Notes: generated from the sequence alone by a model not told the origin. A DNA stretch of 64,000 nucleotides from Aurelia coerulea (GCA_039566865.1 CM076956.1:6211511-6275510); one strand, 5' to 3'. Positions 21,699-33,739 are shown, counted from the first letter of the stretch. Program-made: numbers and translations.

Positions 21699-22585
21699 CC
21701 CTATTCGTACTGGGGGGGGGGGGCGTTTTTCGCCCCCCCTACCAGTTTTTGCTGCATTACGCTAAAACGACAAGAGATATAACCACCAGTTTTGGTGACT
21801 TTTACTCAAATTTCATAGGCAATTAAATTCTTAACATTTCATTGTTCTACCTCTGATCATGTGACCACAGTAATACCATATTTGGAGAGTAGTCAACAAA
21901 AAAAAGCTTAAAATGTCCGTAGTTTTCGTGTCATTTGCTTGATCGATCTCAAACATGCACCATTCGATTGCATTTGATGAGTACTTTCATTTGATATATA
22001 TATTTTTCATATTTGCTGATGTCAGCAAAATTTAATATCTATGACGTCATTCACATTTATGACGTCATGTACCTAATAAAGAAGTGTCAAATGTAAATTT
22101 TTTTAGTCTAATTTGCTTCATCTTATTAATTTGATTCATTTTGAGTCTATATTTACCAGATAAAAGGGCAGGACTGGCAAAAACCTGCGATGAAAGTAAA
22201 TGCATGCAACAAAAGACTAATATAATGCTAATTGTGCTAAAAATAGTAACTAAAATTTTTTGCAAAGTATGTATTTTTGAACTATGACATGTTTCCTACT
22301 ATTTGAAACAAATTTGGAGAAAATCGGTTGAGTGGTTGATTAAATAGAATTTTTCTAGTTAAGAAGGTATAAATTTGCCAATTTTCGTCAGTTTTTCGGT
22401 TGCCTAGCAACGAATCACGTGACTTATTAATTGCCATTGTTATATTTGAATAGCCAATTGTCTAAAGAACAATAGGGGTAAGTCTTATTGTTATATCTTT
22501 TGTACTTTTGGAGAAAAAGAGGGGGGGCGAAAAACGCCCCCCCCCCAGTACAACATACCTAAAAAATCGCCCAGTACAGATAGGG
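21699..22585. mobile_element. non-autonomous piggyBac-type element (887 bp)
   Basis: TTAA abuts both ends (21695-21698 and 22586-22589). The termini read CCCTATTCGTACTGGG and, inverted, CCCTATCTGTACTGGG. A GGGGGGCG TTTTTCGCCCCCC palindrome follows at each side. TTAA targets and CCC-starting ends are the mark of piggyBac transposons. No transposase frame is present. Confidence 0.85.
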
Positions 22586-22589
22586 TTAA

Positions 22590-24172
22590 GTCACGTAATT
22601 TTAGTCTCAAGACTATAAACTTTATCTTTTCTGGTCATAACATACAGCACTGCCATTCTATTCTATTGCAAAATAGTACAAACTTGCTAACACGTAGAGC
22701 CTTTAGCTAGAGGGAAAAATCAGCTAACGTTGTCTATCACGCGATTGTCAACTTAAGGAAACTTTCTTTTGGTTCAAGTTCAGAACTTTATGCCATGCAA
22801 AGTGTGAAACGGGGAACCGTATAAACAGATAACACTTGACCTGAAGTGAGGGTATAACCAACGTTTGCTGAATCTTTCTGTCTATTGGTGAAGGTTTTTT
22901 TTCTGGATTTTCAAACCAAAATTTGGCACTTTATTAAACCGTGATGTCTTCTAATCATGTCTTCTATAACCTAAAATTTTTGACTTCAAGAAAAATTGGC
23001 AAGCTTTGCTCTCTTATAGTCACCTCAAATCCCTTTATCTCTTTGAATTTCCGATCTCTCTCTACGAGAGTCATACGAGTTTACGAGAGTCAAGTCAACA
23101 GAAAAGACGAAACTGATTATCAGAAATTATCTATCATCAAAACAAATTTAGAAAATTTAGAAAATCATACAATTGTAAAGAAATGGAACATATTTAAGTG
23201 AATTCTCGCTATACAAACTTTACTGCACATAGTGTAAATTTGCCATCGACATAGTCAGCACACGTAAGTAAATTAATCATAATTCTAATCTATAATAGAG
23301 GACAAAAGATCTACCAGGAGAGTTAATAAAGGTATCAGTGTTTGCCAAACTGTACGATCATGAGTTATCACCAATTTTGACAAACGATACGTGTTTTATA
23401 GAGGAAAGGCTCGCTTTAACGCTCGAATCTACCCCTTTAAAATCAAGTACGTCGTTATAGAGTTATGGGCAACTTTTTTTGGAAGCTGTTTTTGAAAATG
23501 CCTCAACAAATTTGAACGTTGTGTTGTCCATTCTTTAGATGAAGAAAAAAAGTCAGGAAGCACAATCATCCTCTGGGGAGGACAGCAACTGGAAAATATG
23601 TCCACAGCCTTTTTACATTTGTGGTTAGTTCCTTACAAGATTTTATCTTCAGTTGTAGCAATTTCATAGCTTTAATTATTGACCAAGAAAATTGATCGTA
23701 ATTGATAGTCTTCCAAAAACAAGCGTTCAAGGAAAGTTTTCAATTCCTCTTCTCAGAAAGATTACATTGATTTTAGTGAAATAAATGTTCACATCTAAGT
23801 CAGCCTTTTATGGGGGAAATTGGTGAATGTTGCACGATAGTAAAATTTGGGAAACGCCGATATTGTTTAACCACCCGCGGTATCTGAAATAATGATACCT
23901 TTTTTGCAACTGTAACCTATTTCTTGCACAAAAAAGTGCTTACGTTCAACAACAACAAAATTAGCTAAATATATCATGTGAACAAAGAATATTTACACCA
24001 CGAAAGATCACTTAATTACTAATATTTCAAATCTAAGGATTTGCCTATCAAACGAGAGCAGATTTAGTAAAAATAGCACCAGATGCTTTTGATTGACACG
24101 TCATTATAGGTATAACAAAAAGCAATTGCAGACAGTCAACCCGGTGGGTCACCTCTGGGGGTCCAAGTGCAA
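22590..24172. other. no supported gene
   Basis: A frame of 86 codons at 22941-23201 has low-complexity composition and no features. At 23536-23622 a stretch with an AG before ATGAAGAAAAAA and a GTTAGT after it could be a small plus-strand exon, but no partner exon is evident. Nothing else is seen. Confidence 0.4.
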
Positions 24173-24640
24173 ACTTTATTTAGCTCAGAAGCTGAACAGT
24201 AGGCAGTGCACTTTGGTATGTTTCAGTAGTAAATTTAACACTTTATGCCTAGTTTCTGAATTTGATACATAAAGTCCCTGAGGCAGATGTTCAGATATAT
24301 CCTTCTTCTTTCGATCTAAGCATAAATAGCGCGCTCATGACCAATATCAACTTCTTTCAATCATCAAGCAAAATTGGTCATTCAATCGCTATTGAAATCA
24401 GACCAAAGAAATTTCTGAAGATAATTCAAGTATTAAGAAGTCTTTCGTCTTCACTGCTAATGACTTTAGCACCATTGTGCGACAACAAAGGGTCATTAGC
24501 AGTTTCTCAGCAAAACATTAACGCTCATGTATTTATATAGCCTCAATGCCTTCAACATTCCCTGATCGCATGCACAATGAGACTGTTAGCCATATTGGGT
24601 TTCAAAGCGTCTTTGCGGCTATTTTGTTTCGTTGCTTGAA
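24173..24640. repeat. decayed copy of the foldback family at 56945-58180
   Basis: GCAGATGTTCAGATATATCC TTCTTCTTTCG, TGCACAATGAGACTGTTAGC and GGGTTTCAAAGCG follow the order of TATATCCTTCTTCTTTCG, TGCACAACGAGCAAGCTAGC and GGGTTTCAGAGAA in the 57.3-kb copy. It is a single, diverged arm with extra sequence inside. Confidence 0.5.
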
Positions 24641-26163
24641 AGAAGTCCTTTGTTTACGGCCGTTAACCGACTTGAAATAATGTTTGAATGAGGCTTTCCC
24701 AGGGGGGGGGGGGGGTTTAGGAGACCGGGGATACTCGGCATTTTAAAGCTCGGAACAAGGAAGTATTAGTGAAAATCGTCTGGGAACAAGGGAATAACTT
24801 TGTGGAAAATAATATTTTTGGGAACAAATACATGAATATCCTAATTCGTCTTACAGGGAATAAGGGAACGAACTGAAAAAGAACTGGGGAGCAAGGAAAA
24901 TCTAACCTCCCTCTTGGGATTGCCTCATTAATCAAAAGTAACAGGTGCTGATGCTACAAAATTTGCTCTTATTTGTCCACTAGGGGGAGGGGGAGGCGAA
25001 AGACTATTAACAGGTTACAGCTACTCTTCCAAAGACGAAAAGTTTCCTTGAGAAATTCTTCATACAAGATACCTTTTATAAAACACTTGCTTTGAGCAAG
25101 ATACCGAATCGCGGTCAACCAGAGTACATTTGCACGCACTATATGCAAATTCTTGTTAAACGGAACACAATTTTCAGCCTAATTATTATATTACTTAGTT
25201 TACACTGTGATAATCATGTACATGCTATTTACAGTCAAAATCGAACCACTACTCTGACGATTGAACTGGACTATCTTGTCATAAAAGATGTGAAAGGACA
25301 CATCTGCAAAATGACGACACATAAACGATACCAGTAAATGATCAAAGCTTGAGAATGCTACAAAAACCTTTATTTTTCACTGTGTTCTTTGCTCAGTCAT
25401 GTCATTTACCAACGTCTTACTGTAGCAGTCAGCAAACGAAGAAGTTTGGAATTATAGCATAAAAAGCCTTATGTTGAGTTTTAGACATATGATGATCGAA
25501 GTCCAGGGGCGTATCACTCTCTCAAAGTCTCGTACACCTTTGGCAAGCCAAACATCCTTTTATTTTCAAGAAAACTCCGTAAAAAATCCCTGAAAATCCT
25601 ATTCTTTCAAAGAATCTCGTACGCTTCTTCAGAAGAGTGATACATCCCTCTGCTCAGGTGTGATCACCTTTCAGATACATGCTCAACCATGCTACATGAT
25701 TTGAACATAAACAGTATTTGGTAGAATTTAATATTTTGTAGGATTTGTAACATTAATTTTGACGAATTTTTCGACAGATAGAAAATGGAAATAAGAAAGA
25801 ACAACATATAAATTCGATAGTCGTTCTAAGCAATCTCGCAGTACAGTCTTTTCTGATAGCCCACACAACTTTCAAATCTTGCTGCTTCCAAAACTATTTG
25901 CTGTCACAGCTAAGATAAGCAGAATCGCTGGAAATAACTGACATAATCCAGTCCATGATATGACGAAATAAAATATATAGCTTTAACATTGGTATGTTAA
26001 CATGTTCAAAATTCGGGAATTCTTCAAACAATGAAATATTTCAACTCACCAGTGGGTATACTCTGTGGAACAGTCAATGTCTCAAAGGAAAAATGGTTGT
26101 AGCAAGCATTGCAATGATTCCAGGGTACAACGACTCTATAGAGCATGGGTTCCCAAAGTTGCT
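24641..26163. other. repeat-rich intergenic stretch
   Basis: A run of 14 G at 24703-24716 precedes a stretch with repeated GGGAACAAGG-like pieces (24720-24905). At about 25503-25655 CAGGGGCGTATCACTCT faces AGAGTGATACATCCCTCTG, a probable small inverted-repeat element without a clear target duplication. No gene is supported. Confidence 0.45.
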
Positions 26164-27858
26164 TCAAGCAAACTGCAAATTGTGAACTCCCTCGCTTCTA
26201 GTTCTTGGCAATGTCAATTCAGCACTTGGAGTTGGACATAGTGGGCCAATGGTAGAATATTTAACCATTTTTCCTTTGGCTACATTTAGGCCAGACCAAC
26301 TTGGGTCAACTAGCTTTCTCTTTACTCCCCTAGATGGTAGATTGGTGGCATTTTGACTGTCCTCAGTTGGCAAAAGTTTCATCAGAAACTCATTTGCTGG
26401 GGTCATTTTCAAAAATGCTTTGCCGCCAATTAGTCCTGACTTCCTAAGCTTCAGCTTTTCCTGCTCCAAGTCATAATCTGTGTATTCCTCATCATCATCA
26501 TTTTCCACTGCTTGGGAATCAGGCAACTCTTGACTTGATATAACATCCCTATCATGTACAAAACCAGGAAAATTTGACCCATCATTGCTAGAGCTAGAAG
26601 CGGATGGTCTTCTTCGAATACTGAATCCCTCAGTGCTCCGGTTTGAGTACTCGGTTTCTTGAGAAGAGATTGTTCGTGCATGCCGCATGTCATCAGATAC
26701 CAGGCTGCTTGTTTCATTTTCTGATGCTGTTAACAGAAATCTTTCATTTGACGAATATATCTCATCACAATCTGAAGTGATGACAGTCTCTTGGGACGAT
26801 GGAATGCTTTGTTCATCACAAAAAAGAATTGGTCTTTTCCATTTCTCTTTCTTCTTTTTTTCATCTATCAAGAAAGCATTTTTAACAATTCATTTCTCAA
26901 GATCTCTGCCAGGTAATCACAAAAGATTCCTATTTGCATCCCCTTTAAACATAAATCAATGAATAAACTAAGTGGAAACATTCAAGTCAAGGGTAGCAAA
27001 TTTAGAGTCAACTTTCAGTCTGATATTCTTGTAACAGATATTCTTTGAAAAACATGTTGAGTTACAGTATGAAAAATAGGAATTCTCAGAATATTCTTTT
27101 ATCAAGTGGAGTAAAAAAGAGTTAAACCTTTTGCAAGCTGTGGGATAAAAAAGTATAGGGCTAATACTCAAACAAAATCTTAATCAGTCAGTCAAAGGCT
27201 AACTTGGATGGGAAAATTTTGTTTGGTACAAGCACTCATCTTTTAGATCCAGGAATTAGACAATTGCTCAGGGTTGTATGGGAACAAGATTTCCATGTTG
27301 GATTCTTGTCCATGATGTACTTGCGATTGACATCTAAATTCTATTCTGAAACAGGCAATTGTATTGAATTTACATTTCAATCACAAATAAATCATGGACC
27401 AGAGTCAAACATTGAATCGTAATAACACAAACAAACAAAGCAAGCCTTCAACAAACCCCAACAAAACCCCTATGATACAAACCCCTTACCAGAATTTTCC
27501 TTACTGTTTTATAAGTTCTAATGAGCGATTTTACCAAATCAAAACTTTCATATCTCAATTGGCCTTGACTGATAGATTAACACAATTACTTTTGAATATC
27601 TGTGACATACTTTCTATTTCCACAGCACCCCACATATTTCTAAACATTTTTTTGGCTCACCGGGTATTCTTATGAAATACAAAGAATGAAAATTTAAACA
27701 ATATTGAAGAAATTATTACCATCATTTTCTTCTGGGGTTCCTTGTGAGGCTGTAACACTGACCAACCCAATGCGGTTGGTAAGTGACGCTTGGCTATCTG
27801 GAGATTCAGTGAAAGTGGTCCAAGTATGATCACTTGATTCGGAATCTTGGCTATCCAT
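26164..27858 (-). CDS. SQ-rich acidic protein, unidentified (279 aa)
   Basis: Two exons on the minus strand, 27858-27720 and 26864-26164, join in frame (GATG/GTAATA ... TGATAG/ATGAA) to give 279 residues. The first ATG of exon 2 is used as start; an AG just before it (CATAG/AAATGG) implies an upstream, probably untranslated, exon. Seen in the protein: eight SQ dipeptides (MDSQ, PDSQ, TASQ, SSQE three times, DSQA, EDSQ), a Ser-rich disordered N-terminal two thirds, an acidic DDDEEYTDYD block, then a more ordered part (LIGGKAFLKMTPANEFLMKL) and a basic GVKRKLVDPSW. SQ clusters are typical of ATM/ATR kinase substrates, so a nuclear role in DNA damage signalling is a fair guess only. I do not recognise the family. 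A second in-frame MDSQ occurs at about 30590 but its splice phase does not fit. Confidence 0.65.
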
Positions 27859-27917
27859 TTCTATGAAAGGAAACACAGTTACTGAAACACAATGCAGAAG
27901 ATTTTGCAACATGAATG

Positions 27918-27966
27918 CATTTTCTCTTGATCTGCCTGACTGATACATTGCATTGTCACATATGTA
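27918..27966 (+). repeat. short duplicated segment (also at 29382-29430)
   Basis: TTGATCTGCCTGACTGATAC followed by ATTGTCACAT...GTAC occurs at both places with few differences, on both sides of the hAT-type element. It may reflect a local duplication of sequence upstream of the SQ-rich gene. Confidence 0.6.
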
Positions 27967-28547
27967 CTGGGTGAGGTGAGTAAAAAAAGCCCCTGATATT
28001 TCAAAAAATGCTGCTCCCTGAATATCAAAACAATAACATTGGAAAGTGTCTTACTTCATTGCCAATGTATAGAAATAGATTCAGTAATCTTCAATCAGCC
28101 ATTCCTTTCCACAAATATGGGGGGGGGGGGGTTCTGCAGAAGGCTCCTTTCAAAACCCTGCAAAAATCATTGAAGAGGACAAGCAAAATTTCCTATGTTG
28201 TCTTTCCTAACAATGATGACACTTAATGTATCTTGACCTCTTTTGGGAGAACGGAATCCCCTTGCATAAGTTTTTCATGCTAGGGGAAAGATTTCTACAT
28301 CCTCCCAAGAGGATAGCAAGTGCTAAAGTGTGTTCAAGTAATTGCTGGCACACTTAATGGGGAAATTTGTTCATGATTTTTGCACGCTCTTTTAAATTTC
28401 CCGAAGGGAGGGACTTTCTTGAGAAATTCCTTGTAAAATCTGAATGGAGTGGAAATTTTCATCTAAATAAATTTCAAAATAAATTTGAACATGTCCATCG
28501 TCAATTGGTATATTTTCCAATATAATTGGCTCAATATTCAGGAGGCA

Positions 28548-29318
28548 CCAGTATGGAATGTAAGTTTTCTGTGCACCGGACAACAAAATTGGCAATGCTC
28601 GGTGTGCACCAACTGGTGTACAGCGAGCGGGGAACCCAGCCACTCACATGTGCCAAAGGTGCATCAATCTAGGGGGTCCAGGGGGCATGCTCCCCTGGAA
28701 AAGTTTAGATTTACAACATCTAGAATTATGTAGAACGCAACCAAATTTTGCTTTTCTTTGCTTTGCTTTTCAGCATGGCCAGTGTAAATGAACTGAGGGT
28801 GAATGAAAACCAAGGGGTCTCAGGACATTTTTAAGGAGCACCCTCTGCTTTGGCTTAGAATTTCTTCTGGTGATCTCATATTTGCTGACGCTAAAATAGA
28901 ACCTTGACCATTTCTAATTACATTTATATTATTAAAAATTGGTATCCCCAGGAGATCTTTTGAGTAAGCATCTTTTTCGTTGGCTTTGAGAATGCCTCTC
29001 TATTCTATCCCATTACATCTTTACTAGAGACAAATTTAAAACTTGACATTTCTGACAACACTGCACAAAAAGACCACAAGGAGATGAGCAAGGCTATAGA
29101 CTCCAAAAAGATGCTATTCAGACAGAATTCATTATTAATATCATTTTTGAAGCTCTTGGAACCCAAAGATTTCTGAAAGATGAGTGCACGAAAGGAATGA
29201 AATCATCAGGCTTGTGCACCACAAGGTTCTTGTACCAATTTGTGCACCAGATTGTGCACCAGTTGACCACTCTGTGCACCGGACATGTCCGGTGCACAGC
29301 ACTTTCTTTCCATACTGG
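28548..29318. mobile_element. non-autonomous hAT-type element (771 bp)
   Basis: The 8-bp AGGAGGCA abuts both ends (28540-28547 and 29319-29326). Both termini read inward CCAGTATGGAA, and a few bases later CTGTGCACCGGAC. GTGCACC pieces recur near both ends as subterminal repeats. At 28669-28860 it holds a partial copy of another family (CCCCTGGAAAA ... CTTTGGCTTAGAAT), also found at 43.5 and 54.2 kb. No transposase is present. Confidence 0.85.
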
Positions 29319-29430
29319 AGGAGGCACTAGACTTTTAAATGGGAATTGCTTTTATTGACTTACCCCGAAGCAAGGTTGTACTGTTTCTTGATCTGCCTGA
29401 CTGATACATCACATTGTCACATAATGTACA

Positions 29431-30511
29431 AGTCAAATTGATGCCCAGATATTAGCCCCCCAGGAATACCCTGGACACTCCATCATGTAAACAACCCAAA
29501 GGGGCAGGAATTTCACCTCAGTTCAATTTGAAGAACGCGAGGCCCAAATCTGTACCTTTTTGCAAGCACATTTCTATGCCAACAGGCAAAAATAAGTGAC
29601 AGCTGCAACAAAACTGCACCAAACTTTGTAACATTTGCAAAAACCATGACGCAAACCCAATGCCTCCCAAAGTGTACCAAAGCTGGTGAAAATAGGATTG
29701 GCAGCACATAAATATTTGGGGCAAAGCTATGGTTTCAGGTGCAATGCGTTGTTTATCCCAACTGTTTTCAAACAAAAGATCATCGTTTTCATCAAAATCT
29801 CCAATCCTATTGTTTGCCACTACTGAGGAATGCCCATCCCTCCCCTTCCCTGGGGACGTATGCATGAACATGTTTTAAAAACAGGTCAGTCCAAATAAGA
29901 GGACTAATAAACCACGTTTGACTAGCAAACGGCTTAAATCAACGTAGTGTTGCAACTACAAATGGGAAGAAATGCAAGGATATCTTTGTCCGCTTCTCAA
30001 ATTTCAAAACAACTCCACTTGCTAGGCCTTTTTCTGCGTCTTAACAGTCAAGTAACTTTTGAAAACAACTGCATAACTCTTTACGTTACAATGCTACAAA
30101 CCTGCACAAGACCTTAATTGAAGATTTGATTATATCTTGAAGAAGGAAGGACACTTGGATGTTCAGGCAAAACGAAAGATATTCAGTTAGCTTTTTCTCG
30201 AATTTGAACTTTCTTTTGCAGACCATGTGCTGAAGTTGTTCGCTGTTTCTTGTTTTTTTCTTTGTTTGCATTTGGCGCGGAATGGAGATTTCTATTTTTA
30301 AAACGAGGCTATATTTGGCGCAAAAATTAAACTCGTACTTAGGCTTCCCAGGACCTCTCAGGGAATCAACCAGTAGAAAAGACAAAAGCTTTCCTTCAAA
30401 TATCATATCATAAACTCCTTTCGAAAACTATATGAATTTAAAGGTGATCTGGAATGTTAAATATGCATGTCTACAAATGGAACAAAGACAACATTTAGAC
30501 ACTAACCTCCT
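29431..30511. other. no supported gene
   Basis: Several short minus-strand frames overlap here, the longest of 117 codons (29518-29871), without recognisable features or consistent splice sites. I cannot exclude untranslated exons of the SQ-rich gene. Confidence 0.35.
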
Positions 30512-30555
30512 TTCCAGGGCCTTGTATGTGACAAAAGGCCCTGGGGACGAGGTTG
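30512..30555. repeat. short element of the CAACCTCGT family
   Basis: On the minus strand CAACCTCGTCCCCAGGGCC is followed by a TTTTGTCACATAC loop and GGCCCTGG. It lies inside a minus-strand frame (30428-30712) that starts MDSQSQRND; the overlap argues that part of that frame is repeat-derived. Confidence 0.5.
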
Positions 30556-30712
30556 AATGAGACACGATATCGTTTCTTTGACTTTGACTATCCATTGTCC
30601 ACGGCGCGTGTGCCACTTCAATTTGAATGGGGTGTCTTTGAATTTTTTGCTCTTTGCCAATCAATAATCTCAATAATTTCCAAAAACTGACAGCTTTTTT
30701 GCAGCTTTCCAT

Positions 30713-32659
30713 CTAAAATGTAATTTTTAGGCAAAGTAGATTGATGCATACGCGGATTCTTCTTATAAGAAACTAAGAATTTGAGCCAGCACTGAAAATT
30801 TCTTAAAATTATTAGATTTTGTGTACTCAGAGTTTCTTGCGAGTTTCTTCAAGGCTTCATAACAATCTTGCATTTCCAATGTTTAGATATTACTCAAGTA
30901 CCTTCAGTCAGAGTAATACAGAAAACGAGTGAAATAAAGTAGAAATATGTTAAGGATTAAAGATTGGCTTTTTCTACTTTTAGACAACGAAATAAGCAGT
31001 TTCCTAAGCTAAATTTTCACAATACAAGGAGTTTCAAAATTTTTGGCGAGTTGAGGGCTGAGTTTCTTATATAAGATACGCGTAGCCTCCAGGAGTTGAA
31101 GACCTTCGTCAAAATCGCACCAAAAAGAAAACAAGAATAAAAAACAGCAATTATATTCGAATGCTCATTATCATTGCATAACCTCCAGATGTTTAACTTT
31201 CTATTTATACAATATGCTTCAAGCAAATTAATATTTACAGTATTAGATTTACATAACTATATCAGACTTTTTAAAGCTAGGAATACATGCTGTTCGTTAA
31301 TCAGAAAATGATTTCTTTTTCAAGATGAAGATGAACTGGATGTCTTTGAAGGAAATCGACATAGTTAAAGGCTGGCCGGGGCCAATTTAAAAATAAAATC
31401 TATTCTATTCAACAACTTTGACGTGTGCCGTTTCATTGTGTGGCGAAGGAAACGTTTGTGGGTGTTTCTACAGCCTATTTATAGCAGCTTCTTTTCTAGA
31501 AGATTCTTTTCTATATTAGTCCATAGAGAGACCTGCATTTCTAATATCAAAGATATGATTTGATACCAAAAGTTATGACATAACCAAATGACTTGAAATA
31601 TGAAACACTCCCATAGACGGATTTCAAACATTTTAGAAATATCTGATTGAAAGAAAAATCATTGATTTGAATTTTTGAAAAGCTGTTAATCAAAAAATGC
31701 TATCACAGTGCAAAATTTTCCTGAATAAGCAGAGCGGCGTGAAGGCATTGATGTCTTAGGCTCAAAGACAATGAAATGAAAAGCAATTTGATCTTGGTAT
31801 ACCTCTTTTGACAACTATCCTACGCCTCGTGTTTGCTTCAAGGTACATTATCTAATAGGTCCAAAGTTTGAAAATAATTCTCAATCAAAACGTTTGACTG
31901 AAAGATATTTCAAACCTTTAAATGCTAGCTGTCTTTTATATATTGTCACACTGCACATTGCTACCTTAGAATTCCAAGGCCGATAGTCTTGAGAGGGAAG
32001 CAATACATCCATGCTTAACAACAACGCTTTCACAAGGATTGAGAAACTTGTGATAATTATTTCAATCATCAATGGGAACGATCCAAACCTGAAGTCTGCC
32101 TCACTTAAAAGCAGTCTGTCACGTATTTGATTGGCTGCAACAAAGTCAGAGCTCAACACAACAGATGTCTTTGTGAATCTTTATACTTGAAACAAAGGGA
32201 AGACTGATCGTTAGCATTTTCTACGGTCGTAGAAAGTCAGTAGTTTCATCAGCAATACAATTCTACCGTTCTTTGTATTGTCCTTATCACCCAATCAGAT
32301 GGGTGACAGACTGCCTTTAAGACGACAGACGAGAATTTCGATTAACACAAATAATGAATTCAAAACTGTTCAGTTCTTAGTTCACGGATTCTACGCCTGA
32401 TATCTAATGTGAGACAGATTTTGATGACAATGAGCGATGGGTTCAATCCCGATAAAAGAGTGAAATCCCTCTACATCGCTGAAATGAAAGCTTTGTCACA
32501 TAAGTTGTGGCTCATTTTGCAAAAAACCAAATGATTCCGAGTGATAAGACGGTAAAAATTCATTTTGCATTTTCATATGGCTCTGAAATTTACTGCTGGT
32601 ACCTCATCGCTCTTAACGCTTTTTATCGTTCTTCTTTTTCAAGTCAAATATGGTCAAGC
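30713..32659. other. intergenic, with one dispersed repeat
   Basis: At 32116-32180 about 60 bp match 59420-59485 in inverted orientation (GATTGGCTGCAACAAAGTCA here). At 32397-32418 one end of the TGACATCTAAT family is present. GGCCAATTTAAAAATAAAAT near 31380 followed by TCTATTCTATTC looks like a LINE tail. No gene is supported. Confidence 0.4.
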
Positions 32660-33727
32660 TTAAACTACAAAGAGATTTGTTAACTTAAGTTGCACTTTAG
32701 AGTCAGATGTATCCGCTCTTGGCTTTTCTTCTCTCATACAAACACATGACAGCAAAATTTGTTTGAATCCATGGCGGAATTCGATGTTTCTGTACGCATA
32801 TATCAATGGATCGAAAACACAATTTAGCAGAGGGAATATCATAGCAATTCTCTGGAATCGAAACTTCTCTCTTTGACTTCTGGCGCTTTGATCATAGTAC
32901 TTCAAACCATAACTCAAGAGCCAAATAAGGTAAAATGGAAACCAGCAAACCAAATACACCAGAATGAGGCTGCCAAGAAGAGCTCTGACCTTTTTCCTCG
33001 CCCTCAGTGCAGCGATATTGCCTCCTCGATATGTACTTTGTTTCCATAAATGTCGCGTCAACAAGAAGTAGAACACTAACATCAAAACACTTGGCATTAT
33101 GAATCCAATACATGATGTGATCACCACATATGCACTGCTTTCTAAATAGTCAGGCCAGTCTCTGTAACAAAGTCTCCTTTTTGTGTCATATTTGAAAGAA
33201 CTTGCACTGGGTGCGACAGTCAAGATCGCTGCAAGCCATGACACTGCAGCAAACCATTTTACATGCTTAGACGTGAACTGAAAATGCGTTTTGAATCTTC
33301 TTACGATAGCATTGTATCTCGTAATTGCCATGGCGCAGAGGGTCAGCATATTAACAGTTCCACAAATCAAAAACAACGACAAACCAACAGATATAGTACA
33401 CACGAATCCAGCTATTTTTCCTTCAAGCTCTAAGTTTCTGTAGTCCACAATAACAAACGGTAAGAGCATAAGTGTCGCCATAAAATCAGCTATCGAGAGA
33501 TTGAGCAGAAGTAAGTTGAACGGTGTTCTCATTCGCTTGTTTTTGAATATTAAAATCACGACTAATGAGTTGCCAAATAATGCGACAACACTGATCAGAA
33601 GGTAAAGTGAAGTTACTGTCCATGCTAATTCGTCATCAAATAACGGTCCTGGGTCGTTATTCCAGAATAATTCGTCTGGATCATGACTCGAATTTTCACG
33701 CAGCGTCATCTTTGCTTGTAGGTTCAT
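32660..33727 (-). CDS. class A (rhodopsin-like) G protein-coupled receptor
   Basis: A single exon of 355 codons encodes seven membrane helices, near residues 37-60, 70-94, 108-132, 152-174, 198-222, 248-271 and 294-315. Family landmarks: GNSLVV (N53) in helix 1, LSIAD (D81) in helix 2, C110 and C187 for the extracellular disulphide, ITRY at 135-138 in place of DRY, CWFP at 261-264 in helix 6, and DPLIY at 306-310 in place of NPxxY. N12 in ENSS is a likely glycosylation site, and cysteines 328 and 330 may be palmitoylated. The sequence resembles peptide-type receptors of the large intronless families in cnidarians; the ligand cannot be told. The ATG at 33727 is favoured because an N-terminus of about 36 residues before helix 1 is normal. 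Tandem repeats begin about 15 bp upstream of the start. The T136 for D change is unusual and might alter basal activity. Confidence 0.88.
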   Translation of the reverse strand: MNLQAKMTLRENSSHDPDELFWNNDPGPLFDDELAWTVTSLYLLISVVALFGNSLVVILIFKNKRMRTPFNLLLLNLSIADFMATLMLLPFVIVDYRNLELEGKIAGFVCTISVGLSLFLICGTVNMLTLCAMAITRYNAIVRRFKTHFQFTSKHVKWFAAVSWLAAILTVAPSASSFKYDTKRRLCYRDWPDYLESSAYVVITSCIGFIMPSVLMLVFYFLLTRHLWKQSTYRGGNIAALRARKKVRALLGSLILVYLVCWFPFYLIWLLSYGLKYYDQSARSQREKFRFQRIAMIFPLLNCVFDPLIYAYRNIEFRHGFKQILLSCVCMREEKPRADTSDSKVQLKLTNLFVV

Positions 33728-33739
33728 TCATCAAACTCT

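Noticed and set aside
23536..23622. Possible small exon (MKKKSQEAQSSSGEDSNW)
   Set aside because: Borders look like splice sites but no partner exon or family match is evident, so it stays unlisted as a gene.
24703..24716. Long G run as a regulatory G-quadruplex
   Set aside because: Similar G or C runs occur at many element ends here (28.1, 43.0, 59.97 kb) and look like slippage-prone repeat borders.
30428..30712. Frame with MDSQSQRND as first exon of the SQ-rich gene
   Set aside because: The donor leaves phase 2, and joining it to the next exon meets a stop after two codons; part of it is also repeat-derived.
32425..32460. GGGTTCAATCCC, like the T arm of a tRNA
   Set aside because: No matching acceptor, D or anticodon stems are found in the 60 bases around it.
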